Below, piece by piece: positions 1-8,864 of a stretch of DNA of 64,000 nt (position 1 is its first letter; the number at the start of each line of letters is the position of its first letter). The stretch comes from Candidatus Magnetocorallium paracelense (GTDB lineage Bacteria; Nitrospirota; Thermodesulfovibrionia; Thermodesulfovibrionales; Magnetobacteriaceae): the NCBI GenBank assembly GCA_029001845.1, contig JAREWP010000033.1:248001-312000 (forward strand). Reading direction: 5' to 3'. The notes under the pieces were generated by a model. That model did not search any database and was not told where the DNA came from. It saw only the letters and a list, made by a program, of their open reading frames with translations. The position numbers were made by a program, and so were the translations under genes.

Positions 1-18
1 TATATGTTATCCTGATCA

Positions 19-516
19 ATGCATATCAAGAAGCATATAAGCTTTGGAAGTCTGAGAGCAAAGCTGTCTCAGAGATTTTTGGAGATATCTGATTGGCGAA
101 AGAGCGAGAGCGTGAAATATGATATCCATGATGTATTAATGAGCGGCTTTGCGATGATGTATTTTCAGGATCCGTCGATATTGGAATTTCAGAAGAGATT
201 TCAGGATGGAATTCAATGAAACAATCTTACCACCCTGTTTGGAGTAAAGGATATCCCTAAAGATAGCCAGATGAGGGATATAATAGATGAGATAGACAGC
301 AGGGAGCTTGAGGGGTTGTTTGGAGAGTTCTTCAAGCCCCTTCAGAGGGGAAAGTACCTTGAGATGTACCATGTATTGGGCGGTAAATATGTAATAAGTA
401 TAGACGGAACAGGTTATTTTGGTTCTGACAAGATACATTGTCCGGGTTGTTTAACGAAGACAACGAAGAAAGGGAAAGTAAGATATGGTTCGAACCTGGC
501 GCTGGTTCATTGTTGA
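19..516 (+). pseudogene. DDE transposase remnant, copy 1
   Basis: The N-terminal part of an insertion-sequence transposase is readable in one frame, starting MHIKKHISFGSLRAKLSQRF. An in-frame TGA at 217-219 interrupts it, where copy 2 (10981 onward) has AGG. Reading resumes in the same frame and reaches DGTGYFGSDKIHCPGC, a motif I associate with a DDE transposase family carrying a DGTxYFxSxxIHC segment. Homology stops near LALVH at about 510, where unrelated DNA begins, so over half of the protein is missing. The upstream bases (tatatgttatc) match those before copy 2. The exact IS family is uncertain. The gene is non-functional. Confidence 0.75.
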
Positions 517-900
517 GAGGGAGCGAGTAGAGCAAGCCCTCCCGGATAAGGAATAGTCAACTGTCCGGTAGTATACAATCCTACAAATAGGACGATATAC
601 GAGTCTATCGAGGTGAAGGGTGTAGGCCCTGAATCTGCCCCACAGCTCCGAGAAACTTATATTTTGGGAGAGAGCCGATCCTTTCATATCAGGCGCAGGC
701 AACACGGTGGGCGCGCTATAAAGACGAGTGTTCACTGCCCCCCGGGGTCTCAGACAGCATCGAGTAAGACAACGACAACGAAGTAACCGGGCAAGCATCG
801 GAAAGGCCCAAAGGTTTTTGGCGAAACTTCCCGGATCGATGGGATAGTAGCCGAGTATGATTATCCGACGTAAAAGGAGGAGATCAAATTATATACCTGC
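517..900 (+). other. non-coding segment interrupting the transposase; possible group II intron 5' remnant
   Basis: This stretch breaks the transposase at about 510 and ends beside the NuoM gene. It has no credible ORF and is richer in GC than the nearby gaps. It contains several short complementary blocks. It ends in a purine-rich stretch (aaaaggaggagatc, about 871-884) like the ribosome-binding region before an intron-encoded reverse transcriptase, but no RT gene follows. A truncated group II intron ribozyme in the transposase orientation is my best guess. The usual GUGYG 5' end is not evident, so the identity stays weak. Confidence 0.3.
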
Positions 901-915
901 GATACCAGTACATAC

Positions 916-2409
916 CTAAAATCTTGCAACCCAAAACCGAGTGGAGGTGTCAAGAATATTCAATATAGCAGTAGGGTAGAAGCCGCCTATGATAATCAGG
1001 ACTGCGAATATGAATATGATGATATACTCACCTTTGCGTAAATCGATACTCTCCGCCACTACGGGGTTCGTGAGTGGTCCCATGAAACACTTTCTGTATA
1101 TCGTTACAAAATAGGCGGTCCCTAAAATGACCGTGGACAGAGCAGCCAGACCGGCGCCTGTATGATTATTTATAACGCTGAAGAGCAGTAAAAATTCAGC
1201 GGGGAAACCGCTTGTTCCCGGTATTCCCATGCTCGCCAGTCCGAAAAGAAGGAACATAGCGGACAATAAAGGCATTTTCTTTGCAACGCCGCCAAGGGAA
1301 AGAACATCTGTCGAGCCTGTACGCTGATGAAGAAAACCGGTTAACAGAAATAGTCCGCCTGCTACGACCACAAAGTTGAGTAATTGAAAAACTGCGCCCT
1401 GAAGTCCCTCCAGGCTCAATGTTGCAATTCCCAAAACCACAAGCCCCACATGGCTGATTCCGGAGAAGGCCAGCATTTGTCTTAAATTGGTCTGAGCCAG
1501 GGCGGCAATGGCGCCATAGAGAACTCCCGTTAAGCCTAATATTACCAAAAGCCACTGTAATTCGTTCGCCGCATTCGGTGCAAGGGGTAAAACGAAACGA
1601 ATCAGACCGTATACCCCAAGCTTCAAGCCGACAATAGTGGCGGCTACAGGAACGCAGCCTTCCAAAGTGATAACCGGCATCCAGGTATGTAAGGGCACGA
1701 CAGGCGTCTTTACTGCAAAACCAAGGAGGAGCAAAACAAATATCAATGTTTCCGTTTTATGATTTACAGGCGTATTAAACCAGGTCAGATAATCGAAAGT
1801 GAGGCCTTCCGGGAAATTTCCGGTATAGGCCGCATGATTGAGGGCAAGTAAAACGAAGCCGAACAAAAGAGGTACTCCGCCCACCATCATGAAGAGAGTG
1901 TATTTGACTGCCCCGTAACGACGGTTGGGGCCTGTTCCCCAAAGACTGTTCAGGAGAAAGAGAGGCAGAAGAATAAGCTCCCAGAAAAGGAAGAAAAGAA
2001 GACCGTCAAGGGAGCAGAAGATACAGAGAGTCGAGCTTTCGAGCAGAAGGAGAAGGCTGAAGTAGAGACGAGGCATGTGGCGCTTTGTTCTCCATGAAGA
2101 GATTATAACGCCAACAAACAAAATTGTGGTTAACGGTAAAAAGAGCACTGAAATTCCATCTACTCCCATAACATAGGCGGCATTTATGGTCGGTATCCAC
2201 TCTGCCCGTTCGACAAACTGAAATCCCTGCACATTCGGATCGAAGTTGAGCAAAATATATAATGAAAACACAAGATCCAGAAGAGCGGTAAAGAGGGCGA
2301 TCCACTTGGCGTGGTCTGCTTTGGGCCATACCCATGTCAATATCGCACCCAATGGGAGAGAAATAATAAATAGACTGATAATGGGAAATGTCGAAGGAAT
2401 CATCTCCAT
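916..2409 (-). CDS. NuoM-like proton-translocating subunit (third NuoM-like of the Dab-type operon)
   Basis: This 497-residue polytopic membrane protein belongs to the NuoM/MrpD antiporter-like family. Two residues essential for proton transfer in NuoM are present at the E. coli numbering: Glu144 in FWELILLPL and Lys234 in FAVKTPVVPLHTWMP. It is the last gene of the minus-strand operon. Its start lies 2 bases after the stop of the preceding NuoM-like gene, with a strong GGGAGGAG ribosome-binding site inside that gene's end. It probably forms part of the membrane arm that powers DabA, rather than a respiratory complex I, because no other nuo genes are present. Confidence 0.9.
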   Translation of the reverse strand: MEMIPSTFPIISLFIISLPLGAILTWVWPKADHAKWIALFTALLDLVFSLYILLNFDPNVQGFQFVERAEWIPTINAAYVMGVDGISVLFLPLTTILFVGVIISSWRTKRHMPRLYFSLLLLLESSTLCIFCSLDGLLFFLFWELILLPLFLLNSLWGTGPNRRYGAVKYTLFMMVGGVPLLFGFVLLALNHAAYTGNFPEGLTFDYLTWFNTPVNHKTETLIFVLLLLGFAVKTPVVPLHTWMPVITLEGCVPVAATIVGLKLGVYGLIRFVLPLAPNAANELQWLLVILGLTGVLYGAIAALAQTNLRQMLAFSGISHVGLVVLGIATLSLEGLQGAVFQLLNFVVVAGGLFLLTGFLHQRTGSTDVLSLGGVAKKMPLLSAMFLLFGLASMGIPGTSGFPAEFLLLFSVINNHTGAGLAALSTVILGTAYFVTIYRKCFMGPLTNPVVAESIDLRKGEYIIIFIFAVLIIIGGFYPTAILNILDTSTRFWVARF

Positions 2410-2411
2410 GT

Positions 2412-3941
2412 TTAGTGCGCTCCTCCCGTTTTTTCCGAAAAACCATAAATTTCATTTAATGGTTCCAATGATTTTTCTATCAACTCCAGCCATGGCTCGG
2501 AGAAAAAGCCCGTACCCACAATAATGACAAACAGAGTCGCAGTAATGACAAACTCGGGACCTGTCATTTTGGCGATCGTCCGGGGTTTCATTTTTTCGTC
2601 TGAAGGAGCCAAAAAAGCGCGCTGAAAGGCCCATAACAGAAATCCGGCGGCAATGACATTGCCAAGGGCTGCTGAAATCGTTACCACAGTACCGAAACGC
2701 TCGATTGCGCCTTCCATTAACAGATGGGCAGCGTCAAAGCCCGGTGTGCCCGGCATCCCGACGATTGCAAGACCGGAGACAAAAAAAGTAACTCCTATAA
2801 AAGGAATTCTGTCGAACAAACCTCCTAACTGTTTAAACATTGTTGTCCGTGTGCGTATGTAAATGAGACCTGTCATGAACAAAAGGGACGAAGTGGCCAG
2901 GCCGAAATTGATGGTGAGAAGTACTCCTCCCTGAAAGGAAAAGGGGTGGAGACTTAAAAGACCTATCATTACGATTCCCGTGTGGCTGATTACGGCAAAG
3001 GCCATCATACGACGGAGGTTCTCCTGCAAAATAGCGATTAATGCAGCGTAAAAGATACCAACTACGGAAATAATCAAAAGAAAGGTCTGCCAGTCCACCA
3101 CTGCTTGAGGGAGTAAGGGATATACAAAACGAAGCAAGCCGTATATACCTGTTTTTAAGCCGAGAAGTATTGTCGGGGCGACTGCAACATTTCCGAACTC
3201 CGCAGCAAGAGGCAACCATCCGTGCAACGGGAACAAAGGAATACGGATGGCGAAACCATAAAAAAGCATAAAAAATATCCAAGGCTGATAAAAAGTTGAA
3301 ACCGTGCTTTTCTGCAACTCGATGAGATCGAAACTCCATACACCGTTATGAGCCTGCGAATACTGCCACCCCATTAATAAGGTACCTAAAAAAAGCAACA
3401 ACATTCCGCTGCCCATAAACTGCAGGTAACGGATAAAGGCCAGATCCTTCTCTTCCGAAGTCGCCCAACGCCATAGCAGATAGCCGCAAAGCACCAGTTG
3501 CGCCACTGAAATCAGAACAAAAAGCATGAGGTCAAGAGTGACAAAAAGAGCTATCAGATTGCCCTGGAGAGATGTCAGTATGCTTTGAAAATTATAGTGC
3601 GGCTTCAGGCTTCGCACAGGGCCGTAAATGGAAATTATAAAAATCAGAAAGTTGCCCAAAAGCAGAAACAACACACTGATACCGTCGACGGCGGCATGGT
3701 AATTAATGGCCCCGAACAATGGCAGGAACTCACGAAACTGGAAAGCGATCGTCTGGTGGTCATAAGTTCGATAGAGAATGAGAGTCAATAACAGTTCGAT
3801 AAAAGTCAGAGATATGGCCGGTACAAGGATCCATTTGCTGTTTTTCATGATTCGCAGCACGACCAATCCTATTACAGGCAATACCTGCATAACGCCCAAT
3901 ATGGGAAAACCAATCTGTAAATGCCAATCAATAATCTGCAT
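2412..3941 (-). CDS. NuoM-like membrane subunit with degenerate proton-channel residues
   Basis: This 509-residue polytopic protein belongs to the same NuoM-like family, shown by YHAAVDGISVLFLLLG and the segment IPLFPLHGWLPLA. The functional residues are changed. The TM5 segment reads LFVLISVAQLVL, so Val146 sits where the conserved Glu of FWE is expected. The TM7 lysine is replaced by Arg233 in FAIRIPLFPLHGW. It may be a structural or regulatory subunit, or may couple a different ion. No strong Shine-Dalgarno precedes the ATG. A 75-base gap with a short repeat fragment separates it from the NuoL-like gene upstream in the operon. Confidence 0.85.
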   Translation of the reverse strand: MQIIDWHLQIGFPILGVMQVLPVIGLVVLRIMKNSKWILVPAISLTFIELLLTLILYRTYDHQTIAFQFREFLPLFGAINYHAAVDGISVLFLLLGNFLIFIISIYGPVRSLKPHYNFQSILTSLQGNLIALFVTLDLMLFVLISVAQLVLCGYLLWRWATSEEKDLAFIRYLQFMGSGMLLLFLGTLLMGWQYSQAHNGVWSFDLIELQKSTVSTFYQPWIFFMLFYGFAIRIPLFPLHGWLPLAAEFGNVAVAPTILLGLKTGIYGLLRFVYPLLPQAVVDWQTFLLIISVVGIFYAALIAILQENLRRMMAFAVISHTGIVMIGLLSLHPFSFQGGVLLTINFGLATSSLLFMTGLIYIRTRTTMFKQLGGLFDRIPFIGVTFFVSGLAIVGMPGTPGFDAAHLLMEGAIERFGTVVTISAALGNVIAAGFLLWAFQRAFLAPSDEKMKPRTIAKMTGPEFVITATLFVIIVGTGFFSEPWLELIEKSLEPLNEIYGFSEKTGGAH

Positions 3942-3953
3942 ATTTTATAAGTA

Positions 3954-3987
3954 AAGCTGTCAGCCCTTAGCCCTCAGCGTTCAGCTT
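3954..3987. repeat. short GTCAGC-type inverted repeat inside the operon
   Basis: A short segment bounded by aagctg and cagctt, with internal CAGC motifs, lies in the 75-base gap between the NuoL-like and second NuoM-like genes. It resembles the ends of the ~155-bp element family seen elsewhere in the window and may be a relic of one. On the mRNA it could fold between the two cistrons. Confidence 0.45.
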
Positions 3988-4016
3988 AAATTTACTTCAA
4001 AGTCAATCGATAATCG

Positions 4017-5582
4017 TTAATTACTATATTGTATAACCACTATCAGGGTTACTACAATAATTAGCCAGAGATATCTTGGCTGACTTAACAGTCCATCAAT
4101 GCGATGGAGATAACGTCCTGTTTTTAACAATACGTTGACCAGTCCTTCACCGCTGCCTTTTAGTACAAGCTGATCTTCGAACCAGTGAAGTATAATGGCT
4201 AAACGTTCCATCGCAGCCCCCAGTATGCCACGGCCCTGTGGCAAAATCGCGCCCGATGGCGCATGCCCTCTTTTACGCTCTTCGTAATCGGAGAGAGAGG
4301 TAATTGCATTGATTTGGGCAGGCAGACCGACAATTTTGTTGATAACTCTTTCGTCGAACTGCTTCAATTCAAGGGAGAGAGACTCTACCGGTCGCACAAC
4401 CAGCCAATCGGAAATATTATCGAGCCAGAATCGCTGTAAAGCCGCAGTCAGGATCAGCTTACGATTACGCAGCCATGGAGGTACTATTCTGGAGGGACGA
4501 CTCACCAGGTGATTGAATGAGGGAGCGCTCAACATCTGATAACTGCGCCAAACAGCATGGGCCAACATATGTATAAAAGCGAATAAATACCATCCCATCG
4601 AGATTGAAATAAACATAACTGCTACATGAGCGATAGTCGAAAAGATCAGAGCGGTTTTAATATCGGTTTGAACCATGCCTCCGAGCCAGCCGTATAACAG
4701 AGTGAGAGAACCTGTCATCAGCAGAACCATCTGTATTCCGACGAGAGGCTCTGCTGCTCCATGTAAACGGAGCAAGAGAAAAACGCCTGCGTGAATCAGC
4801 AAAGCGCCGTAAAAAATCGCGCTCGACGGCGTAGGCCCTTCCAGGGCGCGAGTAATCCATGAGGTGAAGGGTATCTGCGCCGATTTTACAATTGCGGCAA
4901 GAACAAAGCCAGAGAGAATCATACTGCTCTTTACAGGCGACAGAGTCACTGCTTTCTCTGTAAAGCCGGCCCAATCGGTATCGCCCAACCAAAGATAAGA
5001 AAGAATCAGGGAGAGTATAAATCCGGCGTCTCCGATACGATTGGTGATAAACACACGTGTGGCCTGTCTGCCGGGAATGGGGCGGTCATAGGCATAAGCA
5101 ATAAGGAGATAAGAACACAGGCCCGCCAGTTCCCATCCGACAAAGGCAGTCAATGCGTTACCTGAGAGCGTAATAAAAAGCACTGCCGACAGAAAGAGAT
5201 TCAGGAGCATAAAAAAACGCTGAAATCCGGCCTCGCGATGCATATATAATGTAGAAAAACGCATCGTCAGAAACAGGAGCAGGCAAAAAAGCGCGGCCGT
5301 CGTTATACTGAAGAGATCTATAAGTATCGCCAGAGTTATATTCAAATCTCCGCTTTCAAACCACCGATATATCTCAATGTAGCCGGGCCATTGATCTTTG
5401 AAGCCCTTTAAAGCGGCCCAGGCAAGAATGAGCAATACAACAGCGGCATTGATCAACGTAATCGTGCCGGTAGGCTTCTCTCCCGATTCGCCGCGATTAA
5501 ATCCGAACCATATGCTCAAACCAATGAGAATACCTGTAAACAGGGGCAAAAACAGAACGATTTCAAATAACCGGTCAAACAT
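4017..5582 (-). CDS. dabB: NuoL/DabB-like proton-conducting membrane subunit
   Basis: This 521-residue membrane protein of the NuoL/MrpA/DabB group directly follows dabA and overlaps it by 8 bases. It has a perfect GGAGGT ribosome-binding site inside the dabA end. The channel residues are intact: Glu151 in FVGWELAGLCSYLL and Lys233 in IVKSAQIPFTSW. In known DAB systems the DabB subunit is of this family and supplies the cation gradient that drives bicarbonate or CO2 capture by DabA. The C-terminal third is mostly soluble and ends in one further hydrophobic helix. The assignment as DabB rests on its place next to dabA and its family. Confidence 0.85.
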   Translation of the reverse strand: MFDRLFEIVLFLPLFTGILIGLSIWFGFNRGESGEKPTGTITLINAAVVLLILAWAALKGFKDQWPGYIEIYRWFESGDLNITLAILIDLFSITTAALFCLLLFLTMRFSTLYMHREAGFQRFFMLLNLFLSAVLFITLSGNALTAFVGWELAGLCSYLLIAYAYDRPIPGRQATRVFITNRIGDAGFILSLILSYLWLGDTDWAGFTEKAVTLSPVKSSMILSGFVLAAIVKSAQIPFTSWITRALEGPTPSSAIFYGALLIHAGVFLLLRLHGAAEPLVGIQMVLLMTGSLTLLYGWLGGMVQTDIKTALIFSTIAHVAVMFISISMGWYLFAFIHMLAHAVWRSYQMLSAPSFNHLVSRPSRIVPPWLRNRKLILTAALQRFWLDNISDWLVVRPVESLSLELKQFDERVINKIVGLPAQINAITSLSDYEERKRGHAPSGAILPQGRGILGAAMERLAIILHWFEDQLVLKGSGEGLVNVLLKTGRYLHRIDGLLSQPRYLWLIIVVTLIVVIQYSN

Positions 5583-8500
5583 TATGACCTCCGGCCGTTT
5601 CGATTAAAGCAGGCGGCAGTGGATTGCGGATTCCATTATACCACTGTACGGAATTTTGTACTTTCTCCATGGGGCGTAACTCGGATTCCCATTTTACGAA
5701 TCCCTTCCCTGCAACAAACAGACTGATTTCCCCTGTCTGTGGATCCATGACAGCTACATGGAGCCACTCGTTCCCGACCAACTCCTTTATGACAGGCTGT
5801 TTATTATATATCGCTCCAATACAGTCTGTGGTTTGTTCAACAATAACCAGAAGGCGCATGGCTTCATGAATTTCTATCATCTGACGGGGTAAGCCTGTCC
5901 GCAGATCGGAACCTGCGCCTTCCATTACGCCAAACATACCTGTCAGGTTATGCATTATTTTGGTTCCGCAGCCAAACTGATCATTATTTACAGTGGAAAA
6001 GTAGTACTCCAGATTTATTCCCGCTCCAACGGGGCCCGCAGCCAGCAAAATTCCCTCCACTATGGAACCTTCGGGATCTATGGTGGGATCGTAAGAAATC
6101 AGGAACATTCGTCTGTCAAAAAAGGCGCCCTGTGTATTGGCGCGTCTGCCGATAAAGGCCACGGCATTCGTCGCATGACCAAGCTCGGGACGGGCCTGGC
6201 TGAAATCCATTGAACGGTCCAGTACATGATGAAAAGCTGTATCGGGCTTCATGTTCACAGAGGCCGAAGCGAATCGTCGACTCCGTTCATGGGCCGATAA
6301 GGCGCAGGCGCGATCGAGTTTTTTTCTCAGCACATGAAAAGATTCCTGAAAGGTCTTCGGAATCTTATCTAAATCGAACCATGAGATTCGGTCATGGCAG
6401 GTATTGTGTTCGGACCCGACAAACCAGGTGTCATCAGGTATTTCGATCCCCCGCTCGTTCAATATTCGGCGAACCTCTTTACGATTCGCCATTGCGGCAA
6501 AAACCCTTGCATTGGGACCGCCGTGTCGACCACTGCAGGCGCCGCAGTCGTAAGCACCCAGATGGGGATTGTTCTGGCTGTTCGATCCGTGGCCCGCTAA
6601 AACAACAAAAGGGGCAAACCCTTTTGTCAAACCTATTAGTTTTAACAAATTGCCTATCCGGTCCGCCTGCTCTGTATCGGTAAATCCTTCTCGCGGTGCC
6701 TCAACGGTTGCAGGAACATCGGTCTCGGCCGTTATCTTTATATCGGTAAGCAATATCATGTCAAACCATTGCTTCAGTTTCTCGCTCAAACTCCCCAATC
6801 GGCCCGGAGCAAATAACTTTCCCATCAGGATGAACAGTACGAAAGGCGACAGCAACAGTATCAGGAAAACGGAGCTCACAAGATTTCTCCTGATTTCCTG
6901 ATGCAACATATCTTTTAATCTGATTCTGTTGGAACGTCTTTTGTCGTGCAGCTCTTTTAAGCTCTCCGTTTGGGCGACTTCATTTACCTGGTGAGAAGGT
7001 GTAACAACGATGGGACAAAGCGGGGTGACTCCCTTATCGTCCAGACCTTGCCAGTTCATAGCCACTCCAAAGAATCCCGCAGCTCCCATAGTCTCAACAT
7101 TCGGATCCAGCTCTTCCAGATGCCGCCTTATACCCTCTTCACGATCGTCCATGCAAAATACGATTTGTCCGCTCGGTCTCGATTCGCGAACTCTCCATCG
7201 TCCCCGCCCCCTGTTGTTTGCAAGGGCGTTAAAAATCTCTTCCCTGTAGTTGCGTTCATATGCTCGGAGCCAGATGTAACTGCCCTCTTCCGACTGCATA
7301 CGATCTATACAAAGGAAAATCTCCTCTATTTGGCTGCGATTCAAAGCCGAAATAAAACAGGCGGGCAGTCCCAAATGCTGGGCCAGTCGAAACAGACGCC
7401 AGGCGCTTCTATATACACTATAGCCATCAGGTTTGTCCGCGGAAGGCGATTGCCGCCACGTCCAAATCATGTCCGCAAGATTTCTCCACTCTTCGCTTAC
7501 TCCGGTATCGCTTGCAGTAACCTCCAATAAACTGCCGGCAAGATTAATTAAATATTCCGGTAAAGGTTCATTGAACAGACTGTAACGCACCATGAACTCG
7601 GAACGGTTATGCCTGAAGTACCAACGTAAAACATCAAGACGAGCTTCGATACGCCACGTTCTGCTGCAAAGTCTCTGGGCGTATAAACGTTCCAGAATCA
7701 AACGAACGGCAAGATAGTCGGTCATATTGACTCTGGCGTTAAATCCCTGATAACCGGGATGCCCGGCATGCCAGTTAAACATACCACTCCAGCCGGGAAG
7801 CTCCAGCGCCAGAAGTTGTAAATAGTGGGCCTGAGATTTTTTTGGAACTCCGATACGCTTTAACTCATATATAATCGTATCCAAAGGATCCTCGGGGAGA
7901 TTCGATATTTCATCGTACCAGTCCCATATATCTTCGAGAAACCATGCAGGATCGTTGATCACATGGGAGCGCCAACAGTCATAAAAACCTCTGTTCTCCT
8001 CACCCGGATGCCAGCTTGCAAGCCCCAGATCCAGGAATAACGCCAAATGGCGTATCAGTGCAGGTCGCAGTTCATCGAATATATCTTTGCCGGTAACTGC
8101 CTGGAGAAAACCTCTTAGTGTGCTCTTTGTTCCCACCTTATCGATTAACTGTGACAAGAGGCGTTCCGATTCTTTACGTACCAGTTGGCGTATTAATAAC
8201 TGATCCGGCTGACTGACCTGTTCCTTTTGCAACAGTTCGCTCAACATCCGATCTGCACGTTCCGCAGAAAGATCGGTAATGTCTTCGGGGTGCAGTATAA
8301 AATGTTGAAGGTCAAGTGATTGCAGACAGGCCTGCCACAAATCGCTTATTACATTATATTCCTCTTCCGATTCGCCACAGTTACGGGCGTTTTCAAAAAG
8401 AAGCTTCGCTTTCTCTTCAGGCACGTCGTTATGAACGGTAGTAAGGGCCTGTTGTTCTTCTATTTCCCAAGGGAGTTGTTGGGCGTTAATGGCTCTAATG

Positions 8501-8862
8501 TCATAGAGCAAAACAGCAATATAAATATCGATACGGTAAAGCTGAATTCTTTTGTAATGTAAAACGCTCTTCTCCGAATCCAATTCATCGTCGCCGGTAA
8601 GTACGGTTTTCAGATCGTCTATATTGATACGCTCCTGTCGAAAATACTCCCGAAACTGCTCTACAGGCAAATAACCTCGTGCTCCCGTTACTTTATAAGC
8701 TTCTTCTATCGCCTTTGGGAAGGGAAAATGCTGAAAACCGTGAAGCGTGTTGTGGTGGACAAAATCTTTTATAGGCGCCTGACCTGGAAGGATATGGTCC
8801 AAATGTTCTATCGCTTCGATTATTTCTTCACGAATATCTCTCTTTTCGTTGGTTATTTCCAT
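5575..8862 (-). CDS. dabA: DabA-type DUF2309 zinc protein, inorganic carbon uptake
   Basis: This 1095-residue protein is of the DUF2309/DabA family, which resembles beta-carbonic anhydrase and works with a NuoL-like partner to trap inorganic carbon in the cell. The expected zinc-site residues are visible: Cys570 and Asp572 in FCMDDREEG, His758 in LAGHGSNSQNNPHLGAYD and Cys773 in DCGACSGRHGG. The Cys-x-Asp pair and the 15-residue His-Cys spacing match the characterised Halothiobacillus DabA (C351, D353, H524, C539). It is longer than that protein by about 250 residues, with the extra length mostly N-terminal. The start ATG is 2 bases after the stop of the upstream NuoM-like gene. Confidence 0.92.
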   Translation of the reverse strand: MEITNEKRDIREEIIEAIEHLDHILPGQAPIKDFVHHNTLHGFQHFPFPKAIEEAYKVTGARGYLPVEQFREYFRQERINIDDLKTVLTGDDELDSEKSVLHYKRIQLYRIDIYIAVLLYDIRAINAQQLPWEIEEQQALTTVHNDVPEEKAKLLFENARNCGESEEEYNVISDLWQACLQSLDLQHFILHPEDITDLSAERADRMLSELLQKEQVSQPDQLLIRQLVRKESERLLSQLIDKVGTKSTLRGFLQAVTGKDIFDELRPALIRHLALFLDLGLASWHPGEENRGFYDCWRSHVINDPAWFLEDIWDWYDEISNLPEDPLDTIIYELKRIGVPKKSQAHYLQLLALELPGWSGMFNWHAGHPGYQGFNARVNMTDYLAVRLILERLYAQRLCSRTWRIEARLDVLRWYFRHNRSEFMVRYSLFNEPLPEYLINLAGSLLEVTASDTGVSEEWRNLADMIWTWRQSPSADKPDGYSVYRSAWRLFRLAQHLGLPACFISALNRSQIEEIFLCIDRMQSEEGSYIWLRAYERNYREEIFNALANNRGRGRWRVRESRPSGQIVFCMDDREEGIRRHLEELDPNVETMGAAGFFGVAMNWQGLDDKGVTPLCPIVVTPSHQVNEVAQTESLKELHDKRRSNRIRLKDMLHQEIRRNLVSSVFLILLLSPFVLFILMGKLFAPGRLGSLSEKLKQWFDMILLTDIKITAETDVPATVEAPREGFTDTEQADRIGNLLKLIGLTKGFAPFVVLAGHGSNSQNNPHLGAYDCGACSGRHGGPNARVFAAMANRKEVRRILNERGIEIPDDTWFVGSEHNTCHDRISWFDLDKIPKTFQESFHVLRKKLDRACALSAHERSRRFASASVNMKPDTAFHHVLDRSMDFSQARPELGHATNAVAFIGRRANTQGAFFDRRMFLISYDPTIDPEGSIVEGILLAAGPVGAGINLEYYFSTVNNDQFGCGTKIMHNLTGMFGVMEGAGSDLRTGLPRQMIEIHEAMRLLVIVEQTTDCIGAIYNKQPVIKELVGNEWLHVAVMDPQTGEISLFVAGKGFVKWESELRPMEKVQNSVQWYNGIRNPLPPALIETAGGHNV

Positions 8863-8864
8863 AA

